Part shown: in pieces, positions 23,754-33,800 of the stretch | Layout of the letters: each line of letters opens with the position of its first letter | How positions within the stretch are numbered: the first letter of the stretch is position 1 | IMG/VR virus record: IMGVR_UViG_3300047554_000382 | Location: 1 to 63,211 of that record | Origin: a virus | Length of the DNA: 63,211 bases | Direction: 5' to 3' (one strand) | Made by a program: the position numbers and the translations under genes | The notes under the pieces: generated by a model | Seen by the model: only the letters and a program-made list of their open reading frames with translations | Database searches by the model: none | What the model was told of the DNA's origin: nothing

Positions 23754-23784
23754 TTACTATACTGTATAGTAATTAGCTTGTCAA
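23754..23784 (-). promoter_or_regulatory. Early promoter with overlapping palindromic operator
   Basis: On the minus strand the -35 is TTGACA (23784-23779) and the -10 is TATAGT (23761-23756), separated by 17 bases. A perfect palindrome with a one-base centre, TTACTATAC-T-GTATAGTAA, covers 23754-23772 and includes the whole -10. A symmetric site over the -10 is the classic layout of a repressor operator. It controls the modification cassette. It has no T-run, so a terminator for the upstream fibre genes is less likely. Confidence 0.75.
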
Positions 23785-23796
23785 GAGGCTTTGGAG

Positions 23797-24711
23797 TTAT
23801 AGTCCTGACTGACCAGCAGTAGGAGTAGGAATTGATACGTTTGAGCCCGAAGGTCTATATTGACTAATTTGACTAGTCAATGTACCGTCAACGTTTTCGT
23901 CAACGTTTGGATCACCTGCATCATTGTCAACAAATTGAATAGTAAAGATCAACTGTGACGAGTCTGAAGATTTTCTAGCATAAATGTAATATCTATTTTC
24001 TGCATAAGAACCAGACGGTGAATTTTTCTGGAATATTAGTTGATCACTAGTAGTGATATCATACCAACCATAAGATGAACCAATACCTGAAGATCCAGTG
24101 TAAGTTGTTGAGTCGTAGTCAAACACGATTTCGCCCATTTGACTGAACATTAGATCCCATGTGGTGTTTTTAGAACTCGAAGATCCTCCAGCTCTACTAG
24201 CGGCAATCCTAAATTTTCCGCCCGAATTGAAGAAAAATCTCATGTTTTCTGCTGAACCTGCACCACTAGTTGCACCAGTAATGGTCACTATGTGTTGTAA
24301 TGTTCCATTCCAAGAAGTGGTTCTAGTACCTGTGATTAAAATTTCATTCGATAGTTGACTAGAAGCTACTAGATATTTGTCTGTAGTAATAGTATTTGCA
24401 AAAGTATTAAACTGATTTCTTAATTCCTCAGTGATCGAGCTACCGCTTGCTGGCACTAATAAATTTTGTCCATCTAGCGAGTTACTTGTACTCACCGAAA
24501 CACCAGTTTGGTGTTGACGAACTTTGACCATATCGCTTCTTAAACTTAGCCATTGAGCGGCTGTAATAGTAGATCCAGTAGCAACGGCAGGTGAAGTAAC
24601 TGTTTGGCCGTAGCCGTTACCTGCCGCGCCGGTGCCAAAAATTAAATCTACTTTTGCTTTAATGGTAGTGTAATCACTAGCCTCAATTGTTGACCCTACG
24701 CCAGCTGCCAT
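23797..24711 (-). CDS. Putative virion structural protein (304 aa)
   Basis: Not assigned to a named protein. It is rich in Ser, Thr, Gly and Ala with many short strands, typical of phage tail or fibre proteins (for example ASDYTTIKAKVDLIFGTG near the start, and VTITGATSGAGSAENMRFFF). No catalytic motif is visible. It is the last gene of the minus-strand structural run and is separated from the modification cassette by the promoter at 23754-23784. It may be a fibre tip or adhesin, but that is inference from position after the fibre genes. Confidence 0.55.
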   Translation of the reverse strand: MAAGVGSTIEASDYTTIKAKVDLIFGTGAAGNGYGQTVTSPAVATGSTITAAQWLSLRSDMVKVRQHQTGVSVSTSNSLDGQNLLVPASGSSITEELRNQFNTFANTITTDKYLVASSQLSNEILITGTRTTSWNGTLQHIVTITGATSGAGSAENMRFFFNSGGKFRIAASRAGGSSSSKNTTWDLMFSQMGEIVFDYDSTTYTGSSGIGSSYGWYDITTSDQLIFQKNSPSGSYAENRYYIYARKSSDSSQLIFTIQFVDNDAGDPNVDENVDGTLTSQISQYRPSGSNVSIPTPTAGQSGL

Positions 24712-24725
24712 TTGATTCCCTTACT

Positions 24726-26186
24726 TTATAGTATAACTGATTCAACTAATTTAACGCCAGTATCGGCGTTAGTTTCTAATGCGATAGCAAAAACATCTGG
24801 GTGCTGATGGAATGTTGCGGCTACCGCAGTTCCGTTTTGTGATGCAACCAAACGATCACCTTTCTTAACTGAACCAACTACCTTGACAGGAACTCGGCCC
24901 TTTAATGCTATATATGTTCCGCCATCTTGATCTTTGTTCATCATGAACGCAGGATTAGCTGAAACTGCGCCAAGTGCTCGATCTCCAAATTTACAAGCAG
25001 TAACTTCTCGATCGCCGCCAACTGAAACAACTGTTCCTACTTCGTATTCTGCATCTGTAAGATATTTTTCAGCTAAGTCAGCATATCTAGCACTAGTAGC
25101 AGTACCCTGGAATAGATTTGCATATAGGTCACCGCTGGAATCTCTAGCGGCTATAGTGTTTACACCAGCTGTTGCACTAGCTGATCGATAAGTTCCACCA
25201 ACGTTTAATGTGTCTGCTTGAGTAGCAGTACCATTAAATGAACCTGCATAAATTGTAGCATACTTATAAGTTGACGAACCAATGTTTGAAATACCATCAG
25301 TTCCTGGTAAAATATCGTCACCGACTAGTTTCATCGGTGTTTTAACTGTTGAAGAAACTGTTGTTTGGAAAGTAATAGTGTTGCTGATAGCGTTTCTGAT
25401 AACAGGATCTGTTCCACTGTTAATAAAAACCGCTAGATCATTATCATCGCCCACAGTATAGCCGTCATCGGCAAATCGTACCACACCAGTAAATGAAGGA
25501 GATGTGGATGAAATAAAATCTGATGCGCCAAGACCTTCTAACTTTAATGCGTTACTAGCTGTTCCCCAATATCTGTGAGAAGTTGACGTAACTCCTGTGT
25601 CCCCAGTATAAGTTAAAGTTAGCCCTTGCTTAATTTTACTAAATCCAGTAATAGCATTAACTGAATTATCTAGAGTAAATTCGTCTGGGGAAATAATGTA
25701 GATAGCTTCACCATCTACTAGGGCTTCAATAATAGCGTGTGATGATCCTGATGTATCTCTTACACTTCTCGATCTCATCTGTGTAGTACCAGATCCAGCA
25801 ACACCCTGTGGACCAACTAGTACATATTCTGTTCCAGTCCATGCATACAATTGATTGTTTGCATTATCAAACCAAAAATCACCAATAGTTAAACCTGTAG
25901 GAGCAGTAACAGAAACTTCGGCGCCGCCGGTTGTGCGCCACTTGCTGTTGTCATAAAATTTTAATTTTTTGCTAGAGCTATCGTACCAAACTTGACCGCT
26001 AATAGGTCTCGGTGGCGCAGAAGTTCCAGAGAAATTTTCTAGAAGATGTACGAAATTTTCGTTCTGAACCTCGCCATAACCAGCATAATTCTTACCAATT
26101 AGCTTGATATCGAGGGAGCTGTCGATCGTGCCGTCTTCGACTACTGTTATTGTTGTACCGTTATATCTGTCAATGCTGTATGGCAT
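24726..26186 (-). CDS. Tail fibre-like protein, paralogue 1, with autocleavage-like C-terminus
   Basis: A 486-residue fibre protein. The first 130 residues are a module shared with the next two genes (IGKNYAGYGEVQNENFVHLL and PISGQVWYD, then GDFWFDNANNQLYAW). The middle is strand-rich fibre sequence. The C-terminal part, from YADLAEKYLTDAEYEVGTVV onward, with GDRALGAVSANPAFMMN, resembles the Peptidase_G2-type chaperone domain of phage fibres and spikes that trims itself after trimerisation. A late-type element lies 23-31 bases upstream. The likely role is host recognition. Confidence 0.75.
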   Translation of the reverse strand: MPYSIDRYNGTTITVVEDGTIDSSLDIKLIGKNYAGYGEVQNENFVHLLENFSGTSAPPRPISGQVWYDSSSKKLKFYDNSKWRTTGGAEVSVTAPTGLTIGDFWFDNANNQLYAWTGTEYVLVGPQGVAGSGTTQMRSRSVRDTSGSSHAIIEALVDGEAIYIISPDEFTLDNSVNAITGFSKIKQGLTLTYTGDTGVTSTSHRYWGTASNALKLEGLGASDFISSTSPSFTGVVRFADDGYTVGDDNDLAVFINSGTDPVIRNAISNTITFQTTVSSTVKTPMKLVGDDILPGTDGISNIGSSTYKYATIYAGSFNGTATQADTLNVGGTYRSASATAGVNTIAARDSSGDLYANLFQGTATSARYADLAEKYLTDAEYEVGTVVSVGGDREVTACKFGDRALGAVSANPAFMMNKDQDGGTYIALKGRVPVKVVGSVKKGDRLVASQNGTAVAATFHQHPDVFAIALETNADTGVKLVESVIL

Positions 26187-26208
26187 TTAGTCTACCCCTT
26201 AACTCTAT

Positions 26209-26217
26209 GTATTTAGC
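26209..26217 (-). promoter_or_regulatory. Late-type promoter element
   Basis: GCTAAATAC on the minus strand (26217-26209), in the 32-base gap before the 486-residue fibre gene. It is identical to the element upstream of gene 6. Confidence 0.6.
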
Positions 26218-26218
26218 T

Positions 26219-28066
26219 TCAAACGCTACTTGTTAAATTCTCAACCCAGCCCCAAACACCACTAGTAATTCTAAAACGCTTTAGCGATCTCTGTACAGTT
26301 ACAGTTGCGTTTCCAAAATCTAATGTGTTAATGTCAAAATCTTCTAAAACGGGTTGATTTTCAGTGCCAGCGGCTTTGTTTACTGATACATAATGTTTGA
26401 CAAAATCGCCTGAAACATCTGGGCTTGTTGAATTAGTTAACGAAACACTAGGATATGTAATTACTTGTTCAGTACAATGTACAAGTGCTTCAGTTCCTTG
26501 ATCTGTAGAACTGTCATAATATTCAGCCGCAGGAGCAATATCTTCTAAAACTAACGCGATATCGGCATCGCTTAACCCTGTGATATCAAGGCTCAGCGGA
26601 ATAGTTCTACGTTTAACAAATGTTTCTGTGTAGAGTTTAGTTGACGCATCTTGGTCATCTGTTGGATCTGCTAGATTTGATATTCTAGCACTACTTAGGT
26701 CAACTGTACCTGTTCCGTCAGGATCTAAAACTATATTGCCGTTGGTGTCTGTACTGCTAATTGTGTTGCCGTCTAAGTATAGATTGTCAACAGTAATGTT
26801 ATTTTGAGGGCCAAAACTAGTTAAGCCTGGCGCACTGGTTACTGAGCTAGCTAATGTTGTTTCAGATAAAATCTGATTTCCGCCGATATAAAATGATTTT
26901 CCTGCGGCTAGATTAACATTTTCACTAACGTCAAAACTAGTATAAGTTGTATGGTCACTCCATACTATTGTTTTATCGGACCCGCCCTTAATTGTTATAC
27001 CTGCACCTTCTGCTGTGATGTCAGTCGGTGCTTCAACGTTTGCAAGGATAATATTTTTATCCTCAATGGTCATTTGCGTTGTAGAAATAGTAGTATGTGT
27101 ACCTTCTACAGTTAGATCACCAGTGATTCGAACATCTCCGCCAACGTCTAGAGTGTACTCAGGCGACACATTAAAGATACCAACACGCTGATTAATACTC
27201 TTGATTGTTAGGGCATCAACTAATCCCGAAGAATTCTTAACCTTAAACAGATAATCCTGTCCAGAAATATTGCTCACTACCTGCATCGATTCTGTGCTGA
27301 CACGAACTTCGTTATTTTGATTCGCGCCGAGGATAAGCGGAAGTTCATTCTGTATAGTAACCGTACCAACTGTGCTGGTATTTTCTTCCGAACTCATAAA
27401 ACTTTCAGTTGTTTTTGCAGTGCCTGTAGGATCGATTAAAGTGTCAGCCGCAGAAGCAGTTACATTAAATTTAATCCCACTAAGAGTTCCAGCATTGAAG
27501 CCAGGTTTAATTTCACCTGTATAGCCTGCAACTGCATCCCTAGGTGTAAAAGGCACAGATTCTTTGCTAAAAATTCCTAAAAGAGTTTGTGCTACCCATA
27601 GTTTTACTATAACCCTCGATACAGAATTAGTATCAAAAATATTTTCAACAGTAAAGCCAGATATACCTTGAGTATTTTTATAGATAGGTCCAGCTAGCTG
27701 TAAGTCTGTACCGTCATAAAAGTATAATTGATTTTCTGCAGAGTCAATCCATATATCACCTTGTACTAGATCTAAAGGTTGTGTTCCGCGAACAACTGGA
27801 CCTGAACCATTTTTAAATCCAGTGCCGTCATAGACTTTTAATCTATTCTCTGCGGTGTCAAACCAAACTTGTCCGATTATCGGGTTGTTAGGCTGACTAG
27901 TATTGGCAAAATTTTCAAGGATCTTAACGAAGTTTTCGTTAATATATTCACCGTAACCAGCAACGTTTTTACCAATTAAAGTAATATCAGTTGCTGTTTG
28001 ATCTATAGCACTGTCAATTACTTCTGCTAGTAGAGTACCGTCTGTTTTATTGATCTTATAAGTCAT
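26219..28066 (-). CDS. Tail fibre-like protein, paralogue 2
   Basis: A 615-residue protein with the shared N-terminal module (TLIGKNVAGYGEYINENFV, PIIGQVWFD, QGDIWIDSAENQLYFYDG). The remainder is a repetitive beta-rich shaft with VSPEYTLDVGGDVRITGDLT. That sequence is like the intramolecular-chaperone-linked fibre shafts, with GDLTVEG type repeats, of phage tail proteins. No collar or G2 domain is visible. Its first base overlaps the last base of the next gene's stop codon region (28066). It likely forms part of the fibre or fibre attachment. Confidence 0.75.
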   Translation of the reverse strand: MTYKINKTDGTLLAEVIDSAIDQTATDITLIGKNVAGYGEYINENFVKILENFANTSQPNNPIIGQVWFDTAENRLKVYDGTGFKNGSGPVVRGTQPLDLVQGDIWIDSAENQLYFYDGTDLQLAGPIYKNTQGISGFTVENIFDTNSVSRVIVKLWVAQTLLGIFSKESVPFTPRDAVAGYTGEIKPGFNAGTLSGIKFNVTASAADTLIDPTGTAKTTESFMSSEENTSTVGTVTIQNELPLILGANQNNEVRVSTESMQVVSNISGQDYLFKVKNSSGLVDALTIKSINQRVGIFNVSPEYTLDVGGDVRITGDLTVEGTHTTISTTQMTIEDKNIILANVEAPTDITAEGAGITIKGGSDKTIVWSDHTTYTSFDVSENVNLAAGKSFYIGGNQILSETTLASSVTSAPGLTSFGPQNNITVDNLYLDGNTISSTDTNGNIVLDPDGTGTVDLSSARISNLADPTDDQDASTKLYTETFVKRRTIPLSLDITGLSDADIALVLEDIAPAAEYYDSSTDQGTEALVHCTEQVITYPSVSLTNSTSPDVSGDFVKHYVSVNKAAGTENQPVLEDFDINTLDFGNATVTVQRSLKRFRITSGVWGWVENLTSSV

Positions 28067-30162
28067 TACACAATCCTACCAGTAAAAATAATATAATTAA
28101 TTGTTAAGTAAGGGTTCATAACATTAATCGGAAGTCCGAGACTACTTGTTGTGTCGATTCCACCTGAATTAGATAGATACTGCCCTGTGGCAGCTCCTGA
28201 AGGACCGTTTCCACCGATAGCATCTGTATCTGCTGGTTCTCCCGGAACGTTTCTAAATGCATAATATTGATTTCCGGCATTGCCCTTTAAATCATGTGTA
28301 TGGTCAGGTAAATTATTAACTGCCACATCAACTTCTTCTTGACCGTTACCCAATCCTACCGTATCGGCTGTAACGTCAGTGACTCTGTCAGCTGATGAAG
28401 AAATTGTTGTTATTAAAGAACCATCTGCTATACTTGTAACAAACGTTCCCATGTTCATTGAATCTCTGCCTAGAGGGAATCGTCCTCTAAGATCAGGTAA
28501 GGCAAAAGTTGAAACACCTTGTAAAAGTCCAAGTGCTTTGTACGTATATTGAATAACTGCAAATAATTCTGGATAGTTTGCAATTAATTGTTCGCTTCCG
28601 TCACATAACAAATATCCATTTGGCACAGTTGTTCCAGCAAACGGAAAAATTGCTCCTGCTGGCACAGTGGCAACGTTGGCTAATAAGTTAGTTTTGTTAA
28701 TTCTTCTAAGGCCAGAACCAATACGATTAATAATAAATTCGTCTGTAGGATATGAATCAGTTACATTTGACTTATTACTAATAAAATCTGTACTCAGGAT
28801 AGTAGTAAATGTAGCTAGTCCGTCTACTTGCTGACCATTAAAGTCAACAGCATTACTAGCAACGTCTCCAGTTAACTGAAATCTAGTAGGACTAGTTAAT
28901 CTGCTTGCAGAACCTGTTACTGAACCAACTAGTTGTCCAGAAAATGTTCCAAAAAATGTATCGGCTGTGACTTGGTTAGCATAAACGTTTCTCCAAGATA
29001 ATTCCGAAGAACCTAAATCGTTAGTGCTGTCAACTTTAGGAAGTATAGTTCCAACTTCTAAGGATCCGCCAACTACTAAATTTTCTCCTACTTGAAGATT
29101 TTTTGTAACACTTGCACCGCCAGCAGTTTTAAAACTACCAGTGTTTAAGTCTGTAGCATTTGCAGTTCCTGTGATTGTCAACGACGTATCAGTATAAATT
29201 TGACCAACTACATCTAATGCTTGTGTTGGATTTGTTTTATTAATACCGATATTGGTTCCGGATACTGTTAATACATCTTTCGCCGTGCCGCCTTGATTTA
29301 CTCTAACAAAAATACTCGAACCTTCGGTCTTATTATAAATTACTGCCTCGCCCGCTGAGGTATTTGTAATCGATGTAGCGAGATCGGTTCCTAGGGTAAT
29401 TCCAGAATTACTACGAACATTTAATCCATAGTTTGTTGTGCTGGCTTTATCGCCTCTTAAAAAGTTTGAGGCTGCAACTGTTTCGCTACCTACTATTAGA
29501 GCGTCTGCTTTTTCTGCGACTCCCCATATTTTGTTAAGCACAGTTCCGTCACCGTCAAAATCTTTAGTAGAAATATTAATGCCCTGACGAATAACTTCAA
29601 AGCCTTCAATTGCCAGCTTTGGTGTAAAAGTATCCTTGCTTATAATTGCAACAATTTGATCTTGAACCACTAGTTCAATAATCGAATGAGCCGCATTAAG
29701 TGTATCGTAGACTTGTTCAACTTTAGGGCCTGACTGAGAACCTTCGCTAAACTGCGGACCTACTAAGATCCAGTTTGAACCAGACCACAGATATAACTGC
29801 TGATTTGCTGTGTCAGTCCATAGATCGCCCGTGACTGCTCGGCTTGCATCCGGTCTGCTCGGAGCTTTATGTACATTACCAGACGGTACCCATGCGTTAC
29901 CGTCCCAAATTTTTAATTGTGGTTGTGCTGGATCGCTGGTAACATTAGTGTCGTACCATAGCTGTCCAATTACTGGAGAGCTAGGTGCAGTTGCTCTAGC
30001 AAAATTTTCCAGTAAGTGTAAAAAATTCTCAGCTAGTGTTTTAGCGTAACCTGTGTAGTTCTTTCCAACAAAACTTAAACTAGTTTCATTGTTAATAGTC
30101 TGATCTTCTACAGTAATACTACCGTAGTTTGCTCTGTCGGTATGATCAATTTGATATGACAT
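28066..30162 (-). CDS. Tail fibre-like protein, paralogue 3, with tail collar domain
   Basis: A 698-residue protein. It has the shared N-terminal module (FVGKNYTGYAKTLAENFLHL, PVIGQLWYD, GDLWTDTANQQLYLW). The shaft follows, then from about residue 495 a tail collar domain like T4 gp12: VPAGAIFPFAGTTVPNGYLL, CDGS, TFALPDLRGRFPLG, and VNNLPDHTHDLKG, where His-x-His is a candidate metal-binding site, then GNQYYAFRN. In T4 the collar domain belongs to short tail fibres bound to the baseplate. The start overlaps the preceding stop as TAATG. Confidence 0.8.
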   Translation of the reverse strand: MSYQIDHTDRANYGSITVEDQTINNETSLSFVGKNYTGYAKTLAENFLHLLENFARATAPSSPVIGQLWYDTNVTSDPAQPQLKIWDGNAWVPSGNVHKAPSRPDASRAVTGDLWTDTANQQLYLWSGSNWILVGPQFSEGSQSGPKVEQVYDTLNAAHSIIELVVQDQIVAIISKDTFTPKLAIEGFEVIRQGINISTKDFDGDGTVLNKIWGVAEKADALIVGSETVAASNFLRGDKASTTNYGLNVRSNSGITLGTDLATSITNTSAGEAVIYNKTEGSSIFVRVNQGGTAKDVLTVSGTNIGINKTNPTQALDVVGQIYTDTSLTITGTANATDLNTGSFKTAGGASVTKNLQVGENLVVGGSLEVGTILPKVDSTNDLGSSELSWRNVYANQVTADTFFGTFSGQLVGSVTGSASRLTSPTRFQLTGDVASNAVDFNGQQVDGLATFTTILSTDFISNKSNVTDSYPTDEFIINRIGSGLRRINKTNLLANVATVPAGAIFPFAGTTVPNGYLLCDGSEQLIANYPELFAVIQYTYKALGLLQGVSTFALPDLRGRFPLGRDSMNMGTFVTSIADGSLITTISSSADRVTDVTADTVGLGNGQEEVDVAVNNLPDHTHDLKGNAGNQYYAFRNVPGEPADTDAIGGNGPSGAATGQYLSNSGGIDTTSSLGLPINVMNPYLTINYIIFTGRIV

Positions 30163-30773
30163 TAGGCTACCTCGCTAAGACCAGTTAAACTTTGAATACG
30201 TACAGTATAGTCAATTTGAATCAAACGATTTAAACTTTTTTGTACAGGATGGAAAATTACGTGTGTTAATAACTTACCAGTACCATTAGGGCTATAAGAT
30301 CTTAATCCCAACTCATCAAACACATAGTCAGATTTATTATTAGAAGTATTATCAAACGCCAATTGATCACTTGGTTCACCGTAGTCTAATAAGCAGGTTA
30401 CAAATACATCAGTATAATTTGTTCCAGTTACGTGTCTAGTCTCAATCTTGTTTCTAGTAGGATCTAAGTTAGTCACTGAACGATCGTCAACTACTTTAGA
30501 ATAAGTTTCAGAATACAAGCTAGCATTTGTGCCAGTGCTGTTTGGGGTTAAGTAGGTGATAATCCCGGTAGGATCTATAGTAGTTCCGCCGTTGCCAAAC
30601 GCCATTTCGTAGATAAATCCCTGTCCGGAATTAGCGATACTCTCTGCTAGAGCAACGCTCATATTTTCGTAATGAATGGCATTACGTTTATTAATCGCAA
30701 TTTCACCTGTTTCTGGGTACCATATTTTAATATGTCCCTCAACATGAATTCCTGAAAAGTCTTTACCTTGCAT
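30162..30773 (-). CDS. Putative baseplate/tail structural protein (203 aa)
   Basis: Not assigned to a named T4 protein. The sequence starts with VEGHIKIWYPETGEIAINK and contains EMAFGNGGTTIDPTGIITYL, then VFVTCLLDYGEPSDQLAFDN and VFDELGLRSYSPNGTGKLL. The beta-rich pattern is a structural protein of T4-like phages, probably linking fibres to the baseplate. A good late-type element lies at 30802-30793, just upstream. It is followed on the same strand by the three fibre genes. Confidence 0.6.
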   Translation of the reverse strand: MQGKDFSGIHVEGHIKIWYPETGEIAINKRNAIHYENMSVALAESIANSGQGFIYEMAFGNGGTTIDPTGIITYLTPNSTGTNASLYSETYSKVVDDRSVTNLDPTRNKIETRHVTGTNYTDVFVTCLLDYGEPSDQLAFDNTSNNKSDYVFDELGLRSYSPNGTGKLLTHVIFHPVQKSLNRLIQIDYTVRIQSLTGLSEVA

Positions 30774-30792
30774 ATTGATCTCTCTTTGTTCA

Positions 30793-30802
30793 GTATTTAT
30801 CC
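30793..30802 (-). promoter_or_regulatory. Late-type promoter element
   Basis: GGATAAATAC on the minus strand (30802-30793), about 20 bases before the 203-residue gene. It contains the TAAATAC core shared by several elements here. Confidence 0.65.
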
Positions 30803-30833
30803 GTACTCATTAAGTGCTAGTTTAATCGTCCGC

Positions 30834-33800
30834 TCACGGTATGTAATCTTCAACTACAGGAGCTGATTTTAAGAAGTTAGCTATTTGGTTATCCGAATCT
30901 ATCAGTCTTTCCTCAAATGGACTCCAAAGTTTTCCTATCTTTTTAATCACAACAATTTTAACGTTTTCGGGAACTATGTCTCTTAGCGTTAAAGTAGTTG
31001 TTCCAGTATTTACTGTAAACTCAGCTTCAAAAGTTGAGTCACCTTCTGGACTATAAGGATAACCGTTAGACTCTAAGAATAAACTGTAATCAGCTTTCTT
31101 TAATCTATAGCCGCCAACAAATACATCGACCTCGTTCTGACTGCTGAGTGTATAGTTAAGTGAGATAGTCTTGGTGCTTCCGTCGCTGATGAATGTTTCA
31201 ACTACGTGTTGATCTTGATAAGGAATAGTTTCTGTTACTCCGATATCTTGAACTACTGTTCCCGATGAGTGAACCACAGGAATACCAGTTCCTAGCGTTC
31301 CTCTTCTTAGTTGGCCTAATCTATTTCCATTCTTAGTAAAGAACTCAATACGCTCACCGTTTATTTCGATAATGCCGGGTAAGTTCTTGCTACGATTCGG
31401 ATTAGTAATCGTGTTAGGATTTTCAACTACAATTTCTATATCTGATTGAGTTAGATCAGTTAATAGGATGGTAGATTTGTTAGTGTGAATTCTCTTATAA
31501 TGAACACGATTTAACATGTCTTTAAACTGCATGAATCCAATCTTATCTTTTACGGAAGGGCTGGTAAACGCTAAAACTTGTATTACATCAGAATCTACAA
31601 GACTGTCAGATAGTTTAACTGTTAGTTTGTCAGAGTCTAAGAAATAGTCAACGCTGTGTGTTAACAGCTGACCGTTCTTTAATATCCACACTCTGTCATC
31701 TGATTCTACTACCTTTCTTAAGGCAAATTTACTGCCTCGCTTGTTAGTAAACGCAAAATAATCAGAAGTATCTGCTGTTAGTGTCACCGCAGGAATCATC
31801 TTATCTGTTGTTCTATCCAATCCTAAAATCGAATGATTATAGAAAGTAATAACTTCTATTTCAGTACCTTCTGGATAACTAGTGTTCAATTCAATAGTAC
31901 CGCTGTCAGTTATAGTGTAGTCGTTTTCAACATCGGCTACGATAGCCAATACTGCGCCTTCTACATATTTTATTCTAGAAATTTCAACGGTCATTATTGC
32001 TAAATCAAGGACATATTCGCGTCCAGGTAGTAGCTGTTCGCCGTTGATAAACAATCTAATGTTATTAGAATCTATACCATATTCTGCAAATTTATGCAAC
32101 GGTATGCTATAACTTAGATTATCATTTTCTAATGTATAGTACATAACTGTTGGCGGTCTTAAGAATGTTTGATCTACACGAACTAAGACATTTGTTTCGT
32201 ATGGTTTTAAATTCACGCCCGGTAACATCGCTGATGTTAGGTTTTCTAATTGATGTGTTAGTGTTGAGCCGTCAGCAATGATAGTCTGTGATTGTACGAT
32301 ACTTGAAGTTTCATAGATCGACGAGTCACCGTATTGTAGATCAATAATATAATTAATCACTGATCCTTCAGCTATTGGTTCACCAAATCTTATGCCGACT
32401 TGATTTGCTGTACCATAGCTAGCATCTGTTCTAAATAATTCGTAATCTATAACTTCGCCATTAACTAGTACAGTTGATGATATCGCATCTTCGATCCAAG
32501 TAGCCTTAGTTAGATATTCAACTGTGCTACCATCAGATACAAAATAATCTAAATCAAGTATTGTTTCAGCGTTAAAGCTAAAACTAATAATACTCACTAT
32601 AGATTTCTCAGCTGGTGCAACTTCAAAAATTATTTGGTTATTTTGCCAATCAATAGTATATGCTGTCTGTTCGATAAACTGATCGTCAACCTTAACCATT
32701 ACAGATCTAGCTGTTGGAAAATTTTGACCTATTGTAAATGCAAGGTCGCTTCCTGATGCTACATAATTTTTAAATAAGATCTTAGGAGCACCACCAGTTG
32801 GACTGTGGAAGACTTTAATTGCCACTGTATCAACTACTTGACCAGGAACTACTTCTTCAGGGGCATGGCTAGTCATTGGAGTAACAAATCCATCACCGTC
32901 AATGTTGATATCATCTGGTGCTAGTCCTGTTGCAGAACTATAGGTTAAATCTCCGCCGCTAATTTGAGAATCATATTCATCAGCACGTGGTAAGAAACTA
33001 CCATCACTCGTACTCTTACGGAATATAACTTTGTCGCCTTCGTTGATGTCTAAAGGATATTCGCTAGTAAGATTTGGTAGAGTAACTGTGGCCAGCACAC
33101 CATCACCGATTATTGTATTCATTACAATACCGTCGGCAGGAATCGTTCGTCCGTTAGGTTGAACTGTTACTCCGTCGTATAAATCAAAGTATGGATCATC
33201 AATTCTTCGTCCGTTCACATAAACGTTAATCTCTTCACCAACTGCTGGCACGTATGGTAATTCAAATGTATAACTGCTGTCGCCAACAGTTACGATATAA
33301 TCATCGAATGCCGCATCGAATCCGTCCCATGCATCTGAGAACCAAGGCAAAGCGTCCCAACCGCCACTAACTCCAAATCCGAGTCCTGTGATATTGACAC
33401 CGCCGTAATCAACTCCGGTCATTAACTGAGATAAATCTTTACCTAATCTGCCTGTTCCTGAGTTATAGTAGAAATTGATTCTGTCAGTAGCAGACAGATG
33501 ATTGAAATCTTTTTCATATGTAATTTCTACAGTTGCGCCGGCTGCTGGAGCAGTTGCTAGTGTAAGAGTACCTGAATAGCTAACAAATCCTTTTGACGTA
33601 GATTTTTTAGTTGCTAATGTGTAATCGTCTCGTAAAACTTCAACACCGTCGACAGTTACCAATGATGATCCTGTTTTAATATTAGGACTCCATTTTAAAG
33701 GCCACTGAAGTCTAGAACCAGTTCCAGTAAATGTTTCTGTATCAGTTAATTCAGTAAGAATATAGTTTTTAGAAATTCTGTCAAATTTAACTGAAATTTT

